From NCBI GenBank assembly GCA_018670085.1, contig JABHRS010000032.1, positions 42,556-106,555 of the forward strand: DNA of 64,000 nt. Reading direction: 5' to 3'. Positions 17,778 to 26,738 of the stretch are shown here, one piece after another. This DNA comes from an archaeon (GTDB taxonomy: Archaea > Nanobdellota > Nanobdellia > Woesearchaeales > GW2011-AR9). Every line of letters begins with the position of its first letter. Positions within the stretch are counted from its first letter, which is position 1. Below the pieces are notes generated by a model. The model did not search any database and was not told where the DNA came from. It was given only the letters and a program-made list of their open reading frames with translations. The translations under genes were made by a program, and so were the position numbers.

Positions 17778-18884
17778 CTACCCTTCTAACGTAAACTTCT
17801 CATGCGTTGCAATTGACGATATTAAGCTACAAAGAATTACCGCGCCAACTATTGCAACATAGATTTCTGCAGTTAAAATTTGTGCTTCTAAACCAAGTGT
17901 CGCTGCGATAATCCCAATTGACAACTGCGAATTGAACAAGTGGCCTGCGTAATGCCCTTTTTTTGGAAAAAACGGTTTTGTCGCAAGATAAGTTCCAAGC
18001 CATTTACTCCCATACACAATTGCAGTAAATAGTGCCAAGTATCCAACACTGTTCCACAAACTAACCAAATCGATACTTAGTCCAACTTTGAAGAAGAAGA
18101 ATGGGGTTAAGAATGCAAATGTGATAGTTTTTAGTTGACTTTCAATTGTTTCAAATTTTTCGATTAATTCAGAGGTAAATATCCCAAACAAAAATGCTAA
18201 CAGTACAGCTTCTACTCCTGCAAACTCTGCTGTAACTTGTAGGCCAAGTAAAATCAGCAGTACAATTTTTAATTTCAATCCCATGGATTGTTTTTTAGAT
18301 TTTGTGATCTTACTAAATATAACATGTCCAAAATCACGAATTGGTTTACTAAATACAAGTAGACCTAACAGGACCAGCAATGTGTAAACAGTAAAGTCAC
18401 TAAAGAACATACTAAGTGCAATAATACTAAGTAGGTCAGTTACCATCGCAGCTGCAAGCAATGTTTTGTTAATTTTATTCATCCCTTGTCCAAGTAAGAT
18501 CGGATAAACTATTGCAACTGAAGTTGTAGATAGTGCTGTTGCGATTAAAAGTGAAGCCATTAGTTCAAAACCAAGTAAGAAATTACAAATCACAAACACT
18601 GCCAAAAATGGTGCCAGAAAAGAAGCAGCTCCAATTCCAATACTACTTTTGTATTCCTTTTTAATAAATTCCATATTAATTTCCAGACCAGCAAGATACA
18701 TCAAAGAAAGAATCCCCATCTCTCCTAACAGATCAATGATTCCAGAAGTTTCTAATCCAAAAAAATTAACTCCAACAATTCCAGCTAAAATTTCTAATAA
18801 TGGTGTTGCAATTCCAAGAGCAAACCCACTAACTCCTGCAAAAACCACTAAAATCATTGGGACAATAAATGATGTCATGTTCAA
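17778..18884 (-). CDS. Monovalent cation/proton antiporter (CPA2 family)
   Basis: Membrane exchanger of the Kef/NapA type. About 11-12 hydrophobic segments fill the 368 residues, with the CPA2 region IGILSLMYLAGLEINMEF, the discontinuous-helix area ALSTTSVAIVYPILL and a late FNSQLSIGIIAATLGLEAQIL. There is no C-terminal RCK (TrkA-N) domain, unlike the second antiporter at 53698. It is convergent with the radical SAM gene upstream. The transported ion (Na+ or K+) cannot be assigned. Confidence 0.88.
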   Translation of the reverse strand: MNMTSFIVPMILVVFAGVSGFALGIATPLLEILAGIVGVNFFGLETSGIIDLLGEMGILSLMYLAGLEINMEFIKKEYKSSIGIGAASFLAPFLAVFVICNFLLGFELMASLLIATALSTTSVAIVYPILLGQGMNKINKTLLAAAMVTDLLSIIALSMFFSDFTVYTLLVLLGLLVFSKPIRDFGHVIFSKITKSKKQSMGLKLKIVLLILLGLQVTAEFAGVEAVLLAFLFGIFTSELIEKFETIESQLKTITFAFLTPFFFFKVGLSIDLVSLWNSVGYLALFTAIVYGSKWLGTYLATKPFFPKKGHYAGHLFNSQLSIGIIAATLGLEAQILTAEIYVAIVGAVILCSLISSIATHEKFTLEG

Positions 18885-18961
18885 ACAAATATTTTAGCAT
18901 ATTTAAATGGTTGCTCTTTGTCAGGTTATTTTTTAAAAGAGGATAAGAATAAAGAATAATC

Positions 18962-19549
18962 ATGTTACAAAAGACCAAATGCACAGTCGAACAGGCAAGA
19001 TCAGAGGCTGAAGACCAACCGATTCTAATCACAGTTTTAACTGAAGCAGAGATCAAATCAGCAATTCAAACTCTTGAATCAAGAACTAGTCTCAAAGGGA
19101 TTCAGCTTCCAAGTTCTTTAATTCAAAAGATTCCGAAAAAAACAAATTGTAATTTTCTTTCAATAGAACTCCAAGATCCACAGCATACAGAAAATATACT
19201 CAAATATCTTACACCAAAAAATCAATTCATCGAATTAATTATCCCACAAGAAATTTTCAATGAATCACTAATAAAAAATCTAAAAGGAGTAAAAAGGGTC
19301 ATCATTGATTTCTCAAATCAAAAAACAAACAAACAAACAAAAAAACAAACAAACCAAGATCAAATTAATAACATTTTCGCAATCTTAATCTCAAATAAAT
19401 TCTTCCCCTTCACAAAAGGGCTAACTCAGGATCAAACAGAACCAAGGCATATGGTTGAATTTTACTCTGGAAAAATGAGAGCGAGTGATATAACGGATCA
19501 AAATGCAGCTATGTTCCAAGAAACAAAAGAGAAGGGAGATTTACTATGA
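18962..19549 (+). CDS. Hypothetical protein coupled to a radical SAM gene
   Basis: Unrecognised 195-residue protein. The N-terminal half alternates strand and helix (ILITVLTEAEIKSAIQTL; LIELIIPQEIFNESLIK), somewhat like a Leu-rich or TIM-like fold. The centre carries a low-complexity stretch from AAAC repeats (NQKTNKQTKKQTNQ, about 119-132). The end, EPRHMVEFYSGKMRASDITDQ, contains RHMVEFYSG, which could be an active-site or modification motif. Its stop overlaps the start of the next gene by four bases (ATGA), so the two are translationally coupled and probably work together. Confidence 0.55.
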   Translation: MLQKTKCTVEQARSEAEDQPILITVLTEAEIKSAIQTLESRTSLKGIQLPSSLIQKIPKKTNCNFLSIELQDPQHTENILKYLTPKNQFIELIIPQEIFNESLIKNLKGVKRVIIDFSNQKTNKQTKKQTNQDQINNIFAILISNKFFPFTKGLTQDQTEPRHMVEFYSGKMRASDITDQNAAMFQETKEKGDLL

Positions 19550-20823
19550 ATAAAAAAAATAAACTAAAAATCCTCCTTTTAGCTTTCAACTTACAATCAG
19601 ACGTAGCTCCCTTGGGCCTTTCTTACCTCAAAGCCTACGCAGAAAAATATCACAAAGATGTTATCATTGAAATTAAAGAGTTCAGTATGGGCCAAAGATT
19701 AGGTTACGAAACTAACAAAAACACAGAACTGCAGGCACTCTCTTACATCAAACTCACAAAACCAGATTTAGTGGCTTTTAGTTGTTACATTTGGAGTGCC
19801 GACATAGCAATGAATTTCGCAAGAGCTATCAAACAAATCAGCAAACAAACAAAAGTTTGCCTTGGTGGTGTAGAAATATCAAAGGATACAATCAACGAAA
19901 ACATTGACTTTGCAATCGCAGGAGAAGGAGAAATCGCATTTAAAGAATTAATTGATCATCTAAAAAATGAAAGACCAATCGAAAAGGTCCATAACATTAT
20001 TGCTAGAAACGAGGAGCATCAGTTAATTCATGGACAAAAGACAGAGCTAAAGAATTTAGACGAACTTCCATTTCCCTACACAATCATCGAAAATAAAGAG
20101 TTTACAGTTGTCAGAATCGAAACTGCAAGGGGCTGCACATTTAATTGTAAGTTCTGTCATTACGCAAAACCAACTCTCAGATACTTTTCTCTAGATTACC
20201 TAAAAACTAATCTCTCCTATTTATTTGACAACTTCCAGTTCAAATACTTAACATTTCTCGACGCTAATTTCAACTCCAATAAGGAGCGCATGTTTGAGAT
20301 TCTTGACATTGTGCAACAAAATGTAACTAAGCATCAAAGGAAAATCAGCATCCACATCGAACTGAGACCTGAATTAATCGACGAAGACACAATCAAGAGA
20401 TTCAAAGAATATTCATTCAAAATTGACACAGAACTAGGTTTGCAATCAACTAACAAACAAGTCCTCCAAGCAGTAGGTCGTCCAACTAACATCAAAAGAG
20501 TTGAACAAGCTCTCAAACTTCTCAACGAACATCACATTAAATACAAAATAGATCTGATGTATGGTCTTCCAAAGGACAATTTCTACAAATTCCTCCAATC
20601 ATGCAGATTCATCATCAAATACGCAACAAAGCAGAAACAGGTAGTTGCCCATCATTATATGCAACTTAACAACACAGAGCTACAAAAGAACAAAGAACTA
20701 GTCAGGTTCACACCAAACAATAGCAGTATGATTATTAAAACAGAAAGTCAAGACGCTTATGATCTTTACCTAACTAAACTTTTCTTGGATCAATTGAATC
20801 AAGAATTAATCTGTTTCAAATAG
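19546..20823 (+). CDS. B12-binding radical SAM protein
   Basis: Predicted cobalamin-dependent radical SAM enzyme. The N-terminal B12-binding-type domain is seen in LKILLLAFNLQSDVAPLGLSYLKAYAE and DLVAFSCYIWSADI, with GGVEIS later; the DxHxxG cobalt motif is not evident. The SAM-cluster motif is RGCTFNCKFCHY (CX3CX2C, about residue 198). The TIM-barrel half includes DANFNSN, IELRPELID and LQSTNKQVLQAVGR, as in the methylthiotransferase-like B12 group. It overlaps the preceding 195-residue gene by four bases; that partner may supply the substrate or a peptide. It is the last gene before the island. Confidence 0.85.
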   Translation: MNKKNKLKILLLAFNLQSDVAPLGLSYLKAYAEKYHKDVIIEIKEFSMGQRLGYETNKNTELQALSYIKLTKPDLVAFSCYIWSADIAMNFARAIKQISKQTKVCLGGVEISKDTINENIDFAIAGEGEIAFKELIDHLKNERPIEKVHNIIARNEEHQLIHGQKTELKNLDELPFPYTIIENKEFTVVRIETARGCTFNCKFCHYAKPTLRYFSLDYLKTNLSYLFDNFQFKYLTFLDANFNSNKERMFEILDIVQQNVTKHQRKISIHIELRPELIDEDTIKRFKEYSFKIDTELGLQSTNKQVLQAVGRPTNIKRVEQALKLLNEHHIKYKIDLMYGLPKDNFYKFLQSCRFIIKYATKQKQVVAHHYMQLNNTELQKNKELVRFTPNNSSMIIKTESQDAYDLYLTKLFLDQLNQELICFK

Positions 20824-20830
20824 GTTTAAA

Positions 20831-22336
20831 TTAAGACCCAAGTGTCTCAACCAAATCCATCAGCAAGTTCTTCTCAGAAGAATTTTCTCTTTCTAGTTCA
20901 AGCCTCAAACGCAATTTGGTTAACCCACCAGTTTTTTGAACAGCACTACCAAAACCACCATGGCCTTGTTTCTTAAGAAAAGATTGAGTTGGAATTTTTC
21001 CTTGTGTTTTGTAAATATTTCTTGCAACTTGCATTATTTTTTCTTCTGTCCACTTTTTTGCTCCTTTTGATTTTGGAAATACTTTATCAGCAAGTCCTCT
21101 ACTTATAACTGCGTTATAAAATCCTCCTCCTCCATTTTCTCTGTCATTTGCTATTTGAGCTCTTGACATACCAGGAAAATTATCATGGTAATGACATTTT
21201 AATTCCTGTACACTGTACATACCCCAACCTTTTCTAATCTGTGCAGGTAATATTTTGTCCACTAATCCTCTTAAATATACCGCGTTGTAAAAAGACGTGC
21301 CTAGTTTTCCAGCATCTTTTTGAACTTGTTTTCGAGTCAAACCAGGAAAATTATCTTGATAAAATGCCGCAAATTCTTTTTCACCAAATCCTCTCCACCT
21401 ATTACTTTTTGATTTTGATTTTGGAAGCACTTCATCTTTTAGACCCCTCGCAGTTACTGCTATGTAGAAAGCATTTCCTCCTCCTTCAATATCATCTTGG
21501 ATTTGACTACGTGTCATCTCAGCATAATTTTCATTCAAATGCGTTACAAAATCCTCTAACGTCCATTCACTCCAATCATTATGTTCTCTTTTTGGAAACA
21601 CTGATTCAATAAAACCCGCAATTGAAACTGCTTGATAAAAAGCACCTCCTCCATTTTTTCTATCTTGTGCGACTTTTCCCCGACTCATTCCTTCATAATG
21701 CGTATTGTAGTGTTCGATAAAAGTTTCTTCAGTAAAACTGGACCAATCCATTTTTTTCCTATCTGGAAAAACTTTATCCAGCAAATCACTTTTTCTTACT
21801 TTTCGATAAAAAGATCTAGCCAACTTATCTTCATTAGTTGAAACTTCGGTCCTAGATAACCCTTGATAATGTTTCTGACAGTAATCAATGAAATCTTGTT
21901 CTTTGAAATCTTTCCACTGATGGTGAATTTGCTTTGGGAATATTTGACGGAAATATTTTTTTTTTCTTAATGCCTGAACAAACCCATTCCCATTTTTTTC
22001 AGAGCAATTTCTAACATCATTTAAAGACATTCCTTCAAAATTATCATCGTAATGTTTTTGAAATTCTGCAAGACCCCAACCACGGCGGTCTTGATAATGT
22101 GATTTTGGAAAAACATCATCAGCCCATCCTCTTCTATTAACTGCCTGAAAGAACCTATTACCATTAGATCCACTTTTACTCACTTGAGTTCTCAGCATCC
22201 CTTGATAATGTTCATTTGCATATGATTGAAAATCTGTAACTTTCCACTCGCTCCATTTCCCAAAATCAGGTCTAGCCAAATCACTTATCACTTCACTTAA
22301 AAGTTCTAGTTCGGGATTATTTTTGAGGTCACTCAT
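20831..22336 (-). CDS. Modular repeat protein A (7 R1 + 1 R2 units)
   Basis: Last gene of the leftward island operon. After an N-terminal motif (LELLSEVISDLARPDFG) come seven R1 units of about 57 residues, each reading W-x2-[FWY]-x3-[DE]-[FL] ... GM[ST]R ... FYxAV ... VFP. One R2 unit follows (KWTEEKIMQVARNIYKTQG, KIPTQSFL, GGFGSAV). It has the most R1 units of the nine paralogs. Its C-terminal motif (DLVETLGS) has drifted from LVGDL, and no gene follows. It overlaps gene B by four bases. Predicted nucleic-acid-binding protein by analogy with R2 (homing-endonuclease-associated repeat); R1 is not a family I know. Confidence 0.7.
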   Translation of the reverse strand: MSDLKNNPELELLSEVISDLARPDFGKWSEWKVTDFQSYANEHYQGMLRTQVSKSGSNGNRFFQAVNRRGWADDVFPKSHYQDRRGWGLAEFQKHYDDNFEGMSLNDVRNCSEKNGNGFVQALRKKKYFRQIFPKQIHHQWKDFKEQDFIDYCQKHYQGLSRTEVSTNEDKLARSFYRKVRKSDLLDKVFPDRKKMDWSSFTEETFIEHYNTHYEGMSRGKVAQDRKNGGGAFYQAVSIAGFIESVFPKREHNDWSEWTLEDFVTHLNENYAEMTRSQIQDDIEGGGNAFYIAVTARGLKDEVLPKSKSKSNRWRGFGEKEFAAFYQDNFPGLTRKQVQKDAGKLGTSFYNAVYLRGLVDKILPAQIRKGWGMYSVQELKCHYHDNFPGMSRAQIANDRENGGGGFYNAVISRGLADKVFPKSKGAKKWTEEKIMQVARNIYKTQGKIPTQSFLKKQGHGGFGSAVQKTGGLTKLRLRLELERENSSEKNLLMDLVETLGS

Positions 22337-23859
22337 TCTAACAGCTCCCCTACTAAATCTTCAAGTAAAGATCTCGCAGAACTATTCTCATTTTCCAAAT
22401 TAAGTTGAGTATTTAATTTACCAACTCCTCTAAAATATTTATTCGCCGCGTACATAAATGAACCTAATCCCAACTCCTTCGCAACTTTACCCGTGGGAAT
22501 TTTGCCACCATATTCCAGATACAATTCCTTAGCTATTTCTAAAGTTTTTTCTCTAGTCCAATAACCATTTGCTTGTCTTTCAAGTGCTGGTTCAATTCCT
22601 AAAGTTTCACAAACCGCAGTATACCCTCCGTGGTAATTTTGAATAGATACTGAAAGAGAAACATTTCTTTCCACAATGTCTGATATTAATGGGACTCGCT
22701 CAAGTTCTGTAACAATTACCTCAAGTTCAGTTCTAATGTTATCAATATCTTTCCAATAACCATTTGGTTTACGCGAGTTAGGCAGCACAGTATCTATAAT
22801 TCCTCTTTTAGTCACTTCAAGAAAGAAACTTCTAATTTCTGCATCCTCATGTCTCTCCAGATGTGAACGTTTCATCCCAGCATAATTTTCTTTGGAATAT
22901 TTTTCTAACTCTTCAGCAGAATAACTTTTCCACATATCTCTCACATTTAATGGAAAAACTTTATCCATTAATTTTCTTCTAAATACTATCCTGTAGAATG
23001 CCATCCCATCAGGGTCTAAATTTCGAACTTCCATCCTCTGCATTCCAGCATAATTTTCTGCATAGTGTTCTTTAAAATCGTCAAGCTCCCATCCCTTCCA
23101 TCTGTTTCTTGAATTGGTAATTATTTTACCTTGAATACTTCTATTATTAATCGCACGATAAAATTCTCTCCCTCCATTTTTAAGATCATCTTTTAGCTGT
23201 TTTGGTGTCATCCCATCATAATTTTCTTTGTAAATGGCTTTGAATCCTTCTACATCAATTTCACTCCAGTCATGACGTTTTGAACTTGGAAATACTTCAT
23301 CTGCAAAGCCTCTTGAAACAACTGCAAGGTAAAATCTTCTCCCTCCATTTTCTGTATCTTTTTTAATTTCAACTCTACTCATGTTAGCATAATTCTCTTC
23401 ATTATATCTTTTGAAGTCTTCTAACTCAAATTCACTCCAATTAGTATATGCCTTTTCAACAATTCCACTCAGCCCTCTACTATGCATGGCATCGTATAAT
23501 TTTCTACCTTCATCTGTTTGCATTAATTCAACTCTAGTTTCCCCAGCAAATTTCTCATGGTATATTCTCTCAATTCCTTCATTTCCAATTTTTTTCCATT
23601 CAGTTATTTTTGATTTCGGAAAGACTTGATCTACAATCCCTCTTTCAAAAGCAGCCTGATAGAATCTTTGGCCACCTATTTTTTTTGCTTTTTTAACTTC
23701 AGATCTGCTCATCATTGCATACCTTTCAGCGTAACATTCTTGAAAATCTTCTAACTTCCAATTCTTCCATTCACCAAATACAGGTTTAGCAACATCTCTC
23801 ATTAAGTCATTCAATAAAGTTAAGTCCAAAGAATCCGCAGCTTCGTCATATTTATTCAT
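22333..23859 (-). CDS. Modular repeat protein B (6 R1 + 2 R2 units)
   Basis: The 508 residues contain the N-terminal motif SLDLTLLNDLMRDVAKPVFG, six R1 units and two R2 units. Unit 2 is degenerate (EWKKIGNEGIERIYHEKFAG) and lacks the VFP end. Units 4-6 (DWSEIDVEGFKAIYKENYDG, RWKGWELDDFKEHYAENYAG, MWKSYSAEELEKYSKENYAG) are close copies of units 2-4 of protein D, so segments have been exchanged or duplicated. The first R2 is the longer GYW...YHGGY form, the second the YWTREKTLEIAKELY form. Its C-terminal LVGELLE codons supply GGGGAG as ribosome-binding site for gene A. Confidence 0.7.
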   Translation of the reverse strand: MNKYDEAADSLDLTLLNDLMRDVAKPVFGEWKNWKLEDFQECYAERYAMMSRSEVKKAKKIGGQRFYQAAFERGIVDQVFPKSKITEWKKIGNEGIERIYHEKFAGETRVELMQTDEGRKLYDAMHSRGLSGIVEKAYTNWSEFELEDFKRYNEENYANMSRVEIKKDTENGGRRFYLAVVSRGFADEVFPSSKRHDWSEIDVEGFKAIYKENYDGMTPKQLKDDLKNGGREFYRAINNRSIQGKIITNSRNRWKGWELDDFKEHYAENYAGMQRMEVRNLDPDGMAFYRIVFRRKLMDKVFPLNVRDMWKSYSAEELEKYSKENYAGMKRSHLERHEDAEIRSFFLEVTKRGIIDTVLPNSRKPNGYWKDIDNIRTELEVIVTELERVPLISDIVERNVSLSVSIQNYHGGYTAVCETLGIEPALERQANGYWTREKTLEIAKELYLEYGGKIPTGKVAKELGLGSFMYAANKYFRGVGKLNTQLNLENENSSARSLLEDLVGELLE

Positions 23860-25549
23860 CAGACAAGACCTCCCTTAATTCTTCAGGTATCTCTGTCTCT
23901 GGACCATTAGCATATTCAAGTTTTATCATAGCACGTAGTTTACGTAGTCCACCAAAATATTTACTTACGGATCTAAGAAAATAACTTAAACGTAATTCAT
24001 TAAGTTCTTTGATTGTTGGGATCTTTCCATGCTCTTTGTACAGCTCTCTGGCTGTTGTTAGTGTTCTTTCTTCGCTCCAATATCCGCGTGGTTTGTGTTC
24101 TGGTTCTGGGAAGACTTGATCCACAAAACCCTCTTTCTCCAATGCTCGGTAGAACCTTCCTCCTCCGTTGGATGTGTCACCTAACATTTGACTTCTACTC
24201 ATCCCAGAAAAATTACTGTCATAAAAATGTTTAAAATCATCAAGTGAATATCCTTCAAAATTAATGTATTTAGGTTTTTTAAGTGTCTTCACCAGTGTTT
24301 CATCAAACGAATCATCGCTTGGGTTGTTATTTAAAAAATCATCAATTCCTGCAGTTAAATTACGTGTCCCACCAAAATGTCTCCTAGCTGCACCGGGGAA
24401 AGATGCTAGACCCATTGAGTATAAGTTAACTTGGCTTGGAATTTTTCCATGTTCTTTGTACAACTGTAATCCAATTTCAACTGTTTTTTCACGTGTCCAT
24501 TTAACTTTTTTTGAACCTGGGAATATTTTATCAATCAGTCCTCTCATTCTGAGTGTAGTGTAGAATTTAGCACCATTATTCTTTGTATCTTTAGAAATTT
24601 CAATTCTAGTCATTCCTTTAAAATTCTCTTCAATATAATCAGCAAGTTCTTGTTCAGAATATTTTGACCAAATTGTTCTAAGCATATCTGGAAATATCTC
24701 ATTAAGATAACCTCTTCTCTTTACAGCATAATGAAATGATCTTATCTCTTTGTCCTCATGTGTACTTGCTTTTTTCCGTCCAATTCCAACGCAATGTTCA
24801 TCATAATAGTCTTTAAAGTCTTGGAGAGAATATTCTTTCCATTTATCTGAAATCAGTTTTTTAGTTATTTTCTTATCGGTATTACCTCTCGTAACAACAG
24901 GATCATTTTGAACATTATTTTGATTGTCTATATCAACATTAGCCTTTTCAGAATAACTCTCTTTTGGAAAGACAAAATCTTTAAATCCATAGCGAAGAAC
25001 TGCTTGGTAGAAAGCATTTCCTCCAGATTCGAAATCTTTTATCAGTTCACTTTTTTTTACACCATGGAAATGTTCATCATAATAGTCCTTGAAATCTTTT
25101 TCACTAAAACTAATCCAATCAACTCCTATCTTTTCTGGCAGCACAGAATCTTCAAGCCCTCTGCGACGAACCGCTTGGTAGAACCCATTCCCTCCAGATT
25201 CAACATCATGTGCAAGTTCACTTCTTTTTTTTCCAGGAAAGTGTTTATCATAATGATCCCTAAAATCTTGTTCAGAATATTCTTCCCAGTTAATATATCG
25301 TTTCGTTGGAAATACTTCTTCCAATAATGTTCTTTTCTTAACAGCTTCAAAGAATCTTCTCCCTCCGTCAGTTGTATCTGCTCGTACTTGACTGCGCAGC
25401 ATTCCTTCATAATGTACAGTTGCATATTGTATAAAATCATCAGGAGACCAATCTTTCCAATTTCCAAATACTGGTTTAGACGCATCATTAATTAAGTCAT
25501 TCAATAAAGTTAAGTCCAAAGAATCCACAGCTTTATCATATTCACTCAT
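23852..25549 (-). CDS. Modular repeat protein C (6 R1 + 2 R2 units)
   Basis: I start it at MSEYDKAVDS (25549), not at an in-frame Met 45 bases earlier. This restores the 8-base overlap seen at the other junctions and puts GGGGATC just upstream. The layout is N-terminal motif SLDLTLLNDLINDASKPVFG, five R1 units, one R2, one R1, one R2. A linker of about 35 residues (SEKANVDIDNQNNVQNDPVV region) follows unit 3. The internal R2-R1 segment, with DDFLNNNPSDDSFDETL, is shared almost word for word with protein J 10 kb away, so C and J are recent duplicates. Product about 565 residues. Confidence 0.7.
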   Translation of the reverse strand: MSEYDKAVDSLDLTLLNDLINDASKPVFGNWKDWSPDDFIQYATVHYEGMLRSQVRADTTDGGRRFFEAVKKRTLLEEVFPTKRYINWEEYSEQDFRDHYDKHFPGKKRSELAHDVESGGNGFYQAVRRRGLEDSVLPEKIGVDWISFSEKDFKDYYDEHFHGVKKSELIKDFESGGNAFYQAVLRYGFKDFVFPKESYSEKANVDIDNQNNVQNDPVVTRGNTDKKITKKLISDKWKEYSLQDFKDYYDEHCVGIGRKKASTHEDKEIRSFHYAVKRRGYLNEIFPDMLRTIWSKYSEQELADYIEENFKGMTRIEISKDTKNNGAKFYTTLRMRGLIDKIFPGSKKVKWTREKTVEIGLQLYKEHGKIPSQVNLYSMGLASFPGAARRHFGGTRNLTAGIDDFLNNNPSDDSFDETLVKTLKKPKYINFEGYSLDDFKHFYDSNFSGMSRSQMLGDTSNGGGRFYRALEKEGFVDQVFPEPEHKPRGYWSEERTLTTARELYKEHGKIPTIKELNELRLSYFLRSVSKYFGGLRKLRAMIKLEYANGPETEIPEELREVLSDE

Positions 25550-26738
25550 CGGAAAGATCCCCCACGATACTCTCAAGCAGTTTTCTCTGAGCACTCTCTT
25601 CTTGCTCCAGTGAAAGAATTTCTCGCAATTTTCTTAAACCACCAAAGTACCTAGAAGCAGCTCCTGGAAAAGAACTAAGTTCAATTTCTTGTAACTTTTT
25701 GATCTCTGGAATTCTGCCATGTTCATTATACAAACTTCTTGCAACTTCTAATGTTTTCTCTTTTGTCCAATACCCATTTGGTAATCTATCACTTGGATAA
25801 TCATAACCCAACGTCTCACATAAGTTAGGATATCCTCCATGGTATTTTCCTATACCTGATACCAGTCCAGAATCAATTTTTATTAGTTCGGTTGTAGTTG
25901 GAACCTTCCCAATTTTTTCAATTATCTCACTTAACCTGTTAGTAACATTCTCTCTCTTTTCCCAATACCTCTTTGGTTTACGGGAGTTTGGCAAAACAGT
26001 ATCCTTAATTCCTCTTTTATTCACTTCAATAAAGAAACTTCTAACATTGGCATCTTTGTGTTTTTCAATGTGTGAGCGTTTCATTCCTGCATAGTTCTTT
26101 TTAGCGTAGTCTTCCAAATCTTCGTCCGTATAATTTTTCCACATCTCTGCTGGATTTAATGGAAATACTTCATCCATTAATTTTCTTCTAAATATTATCT
26201 TGTAGAATGACAACCCATCAGAATCCAAATTCCTAACTTCCATTCGAAGCATTCCTGTATAATTTTCTTTATAGTGTTCTTTAAAATCGTCAAGTTCCCA
26301 TCCTATCCATTTTGTCCTTGTATTTGTTATAATTTGACCTTGAATTTTTCGTGTGTTAATTGCCTGATAAAACTCCTTTCCCCCATTTTCAAGATCATCT
26401 TTTAGTTGTTTAGCTGTCATCCCATCATAATTTTCTTTGTATATATTTTTGAAATCATCTACACTCATCCCTCTCCAGTCATTGCGTTTTGAACTTGGGA
26501 ATACTTCATCTACAATGCCTCTTGAAATCACAGCATCATAAAATTTAGATCCACCATTTTCTTTGTCCTTAAAAACTTCAGTTCTACTCATCCCAGAATA
26601 ACGTTCTTCATAACATCTTACATAATCTTCAAGTTTCCAATTTCTCCAATCTCCAAATACTGCTGTAGCTAAGTCAGACATTATATCATCAGAAAGCACT
26701 AAACTCAAAGGCTCTTCTACTTCGGTGGAATCATCCAT
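25542..26738 (-). CDS. Modular repeat protein D (4 R1 + 2 R2 units)
   Basis: The start is set at the second Met (MDDSTEVEEPLSLVLSDDIM), which gives the standard 8-base overlap with gene E and lies just after AGGTGATC. Four R1 units and two R2 units give 398 residues. R1 units 2-4 match units 4-6 of protein B, and the two R2 units match those of protein G (GKVPTTTELIKIDSGL, YHGGY; RYFGGLRKLREIL). The C-terminal motif is LLESIVGDLSDE. Like its neighbours it has no membrane segment, Cys cluster or visible catalytic motif, which fits a binding rather than an enzymatic role. Confidence 0.7.
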   Translation of the reverse strand: MDDSTEVEEPLSLVLSDDIMSDLATAVFGDWRNWKLEDYVRCYEERYSGMSRTEVFKDKENGGSKFYDAVISRGIVDEVFPSSKRNDWRGMSVDDFKNIYKENYDGMTAKQLKDDLENGGKEFYQAINTRKIQGQIITNTRTKWIGWELDDFKEHYKENYTGMLRMEVRNLDSDGLSFYKIIFRRKLMDEVFPLNPAEMWKNYTDEDLEDYAKKNYAGMKRSHIEKHKDANVRSFFIEVNKRGIKDTVLPNSRKPKRYWEKRENVTNRLSEIIEKIGKVPTTTELIKIDSGLVSGIGKYHGGYPNLCETLGYDYPSDRLPNGYWTKEKTLEVARSLYNEHGRIPEIKKLQEIELSSFPGAASRYFGGLRKLREILSLEQEESAQRKLLESIVGDLSDE

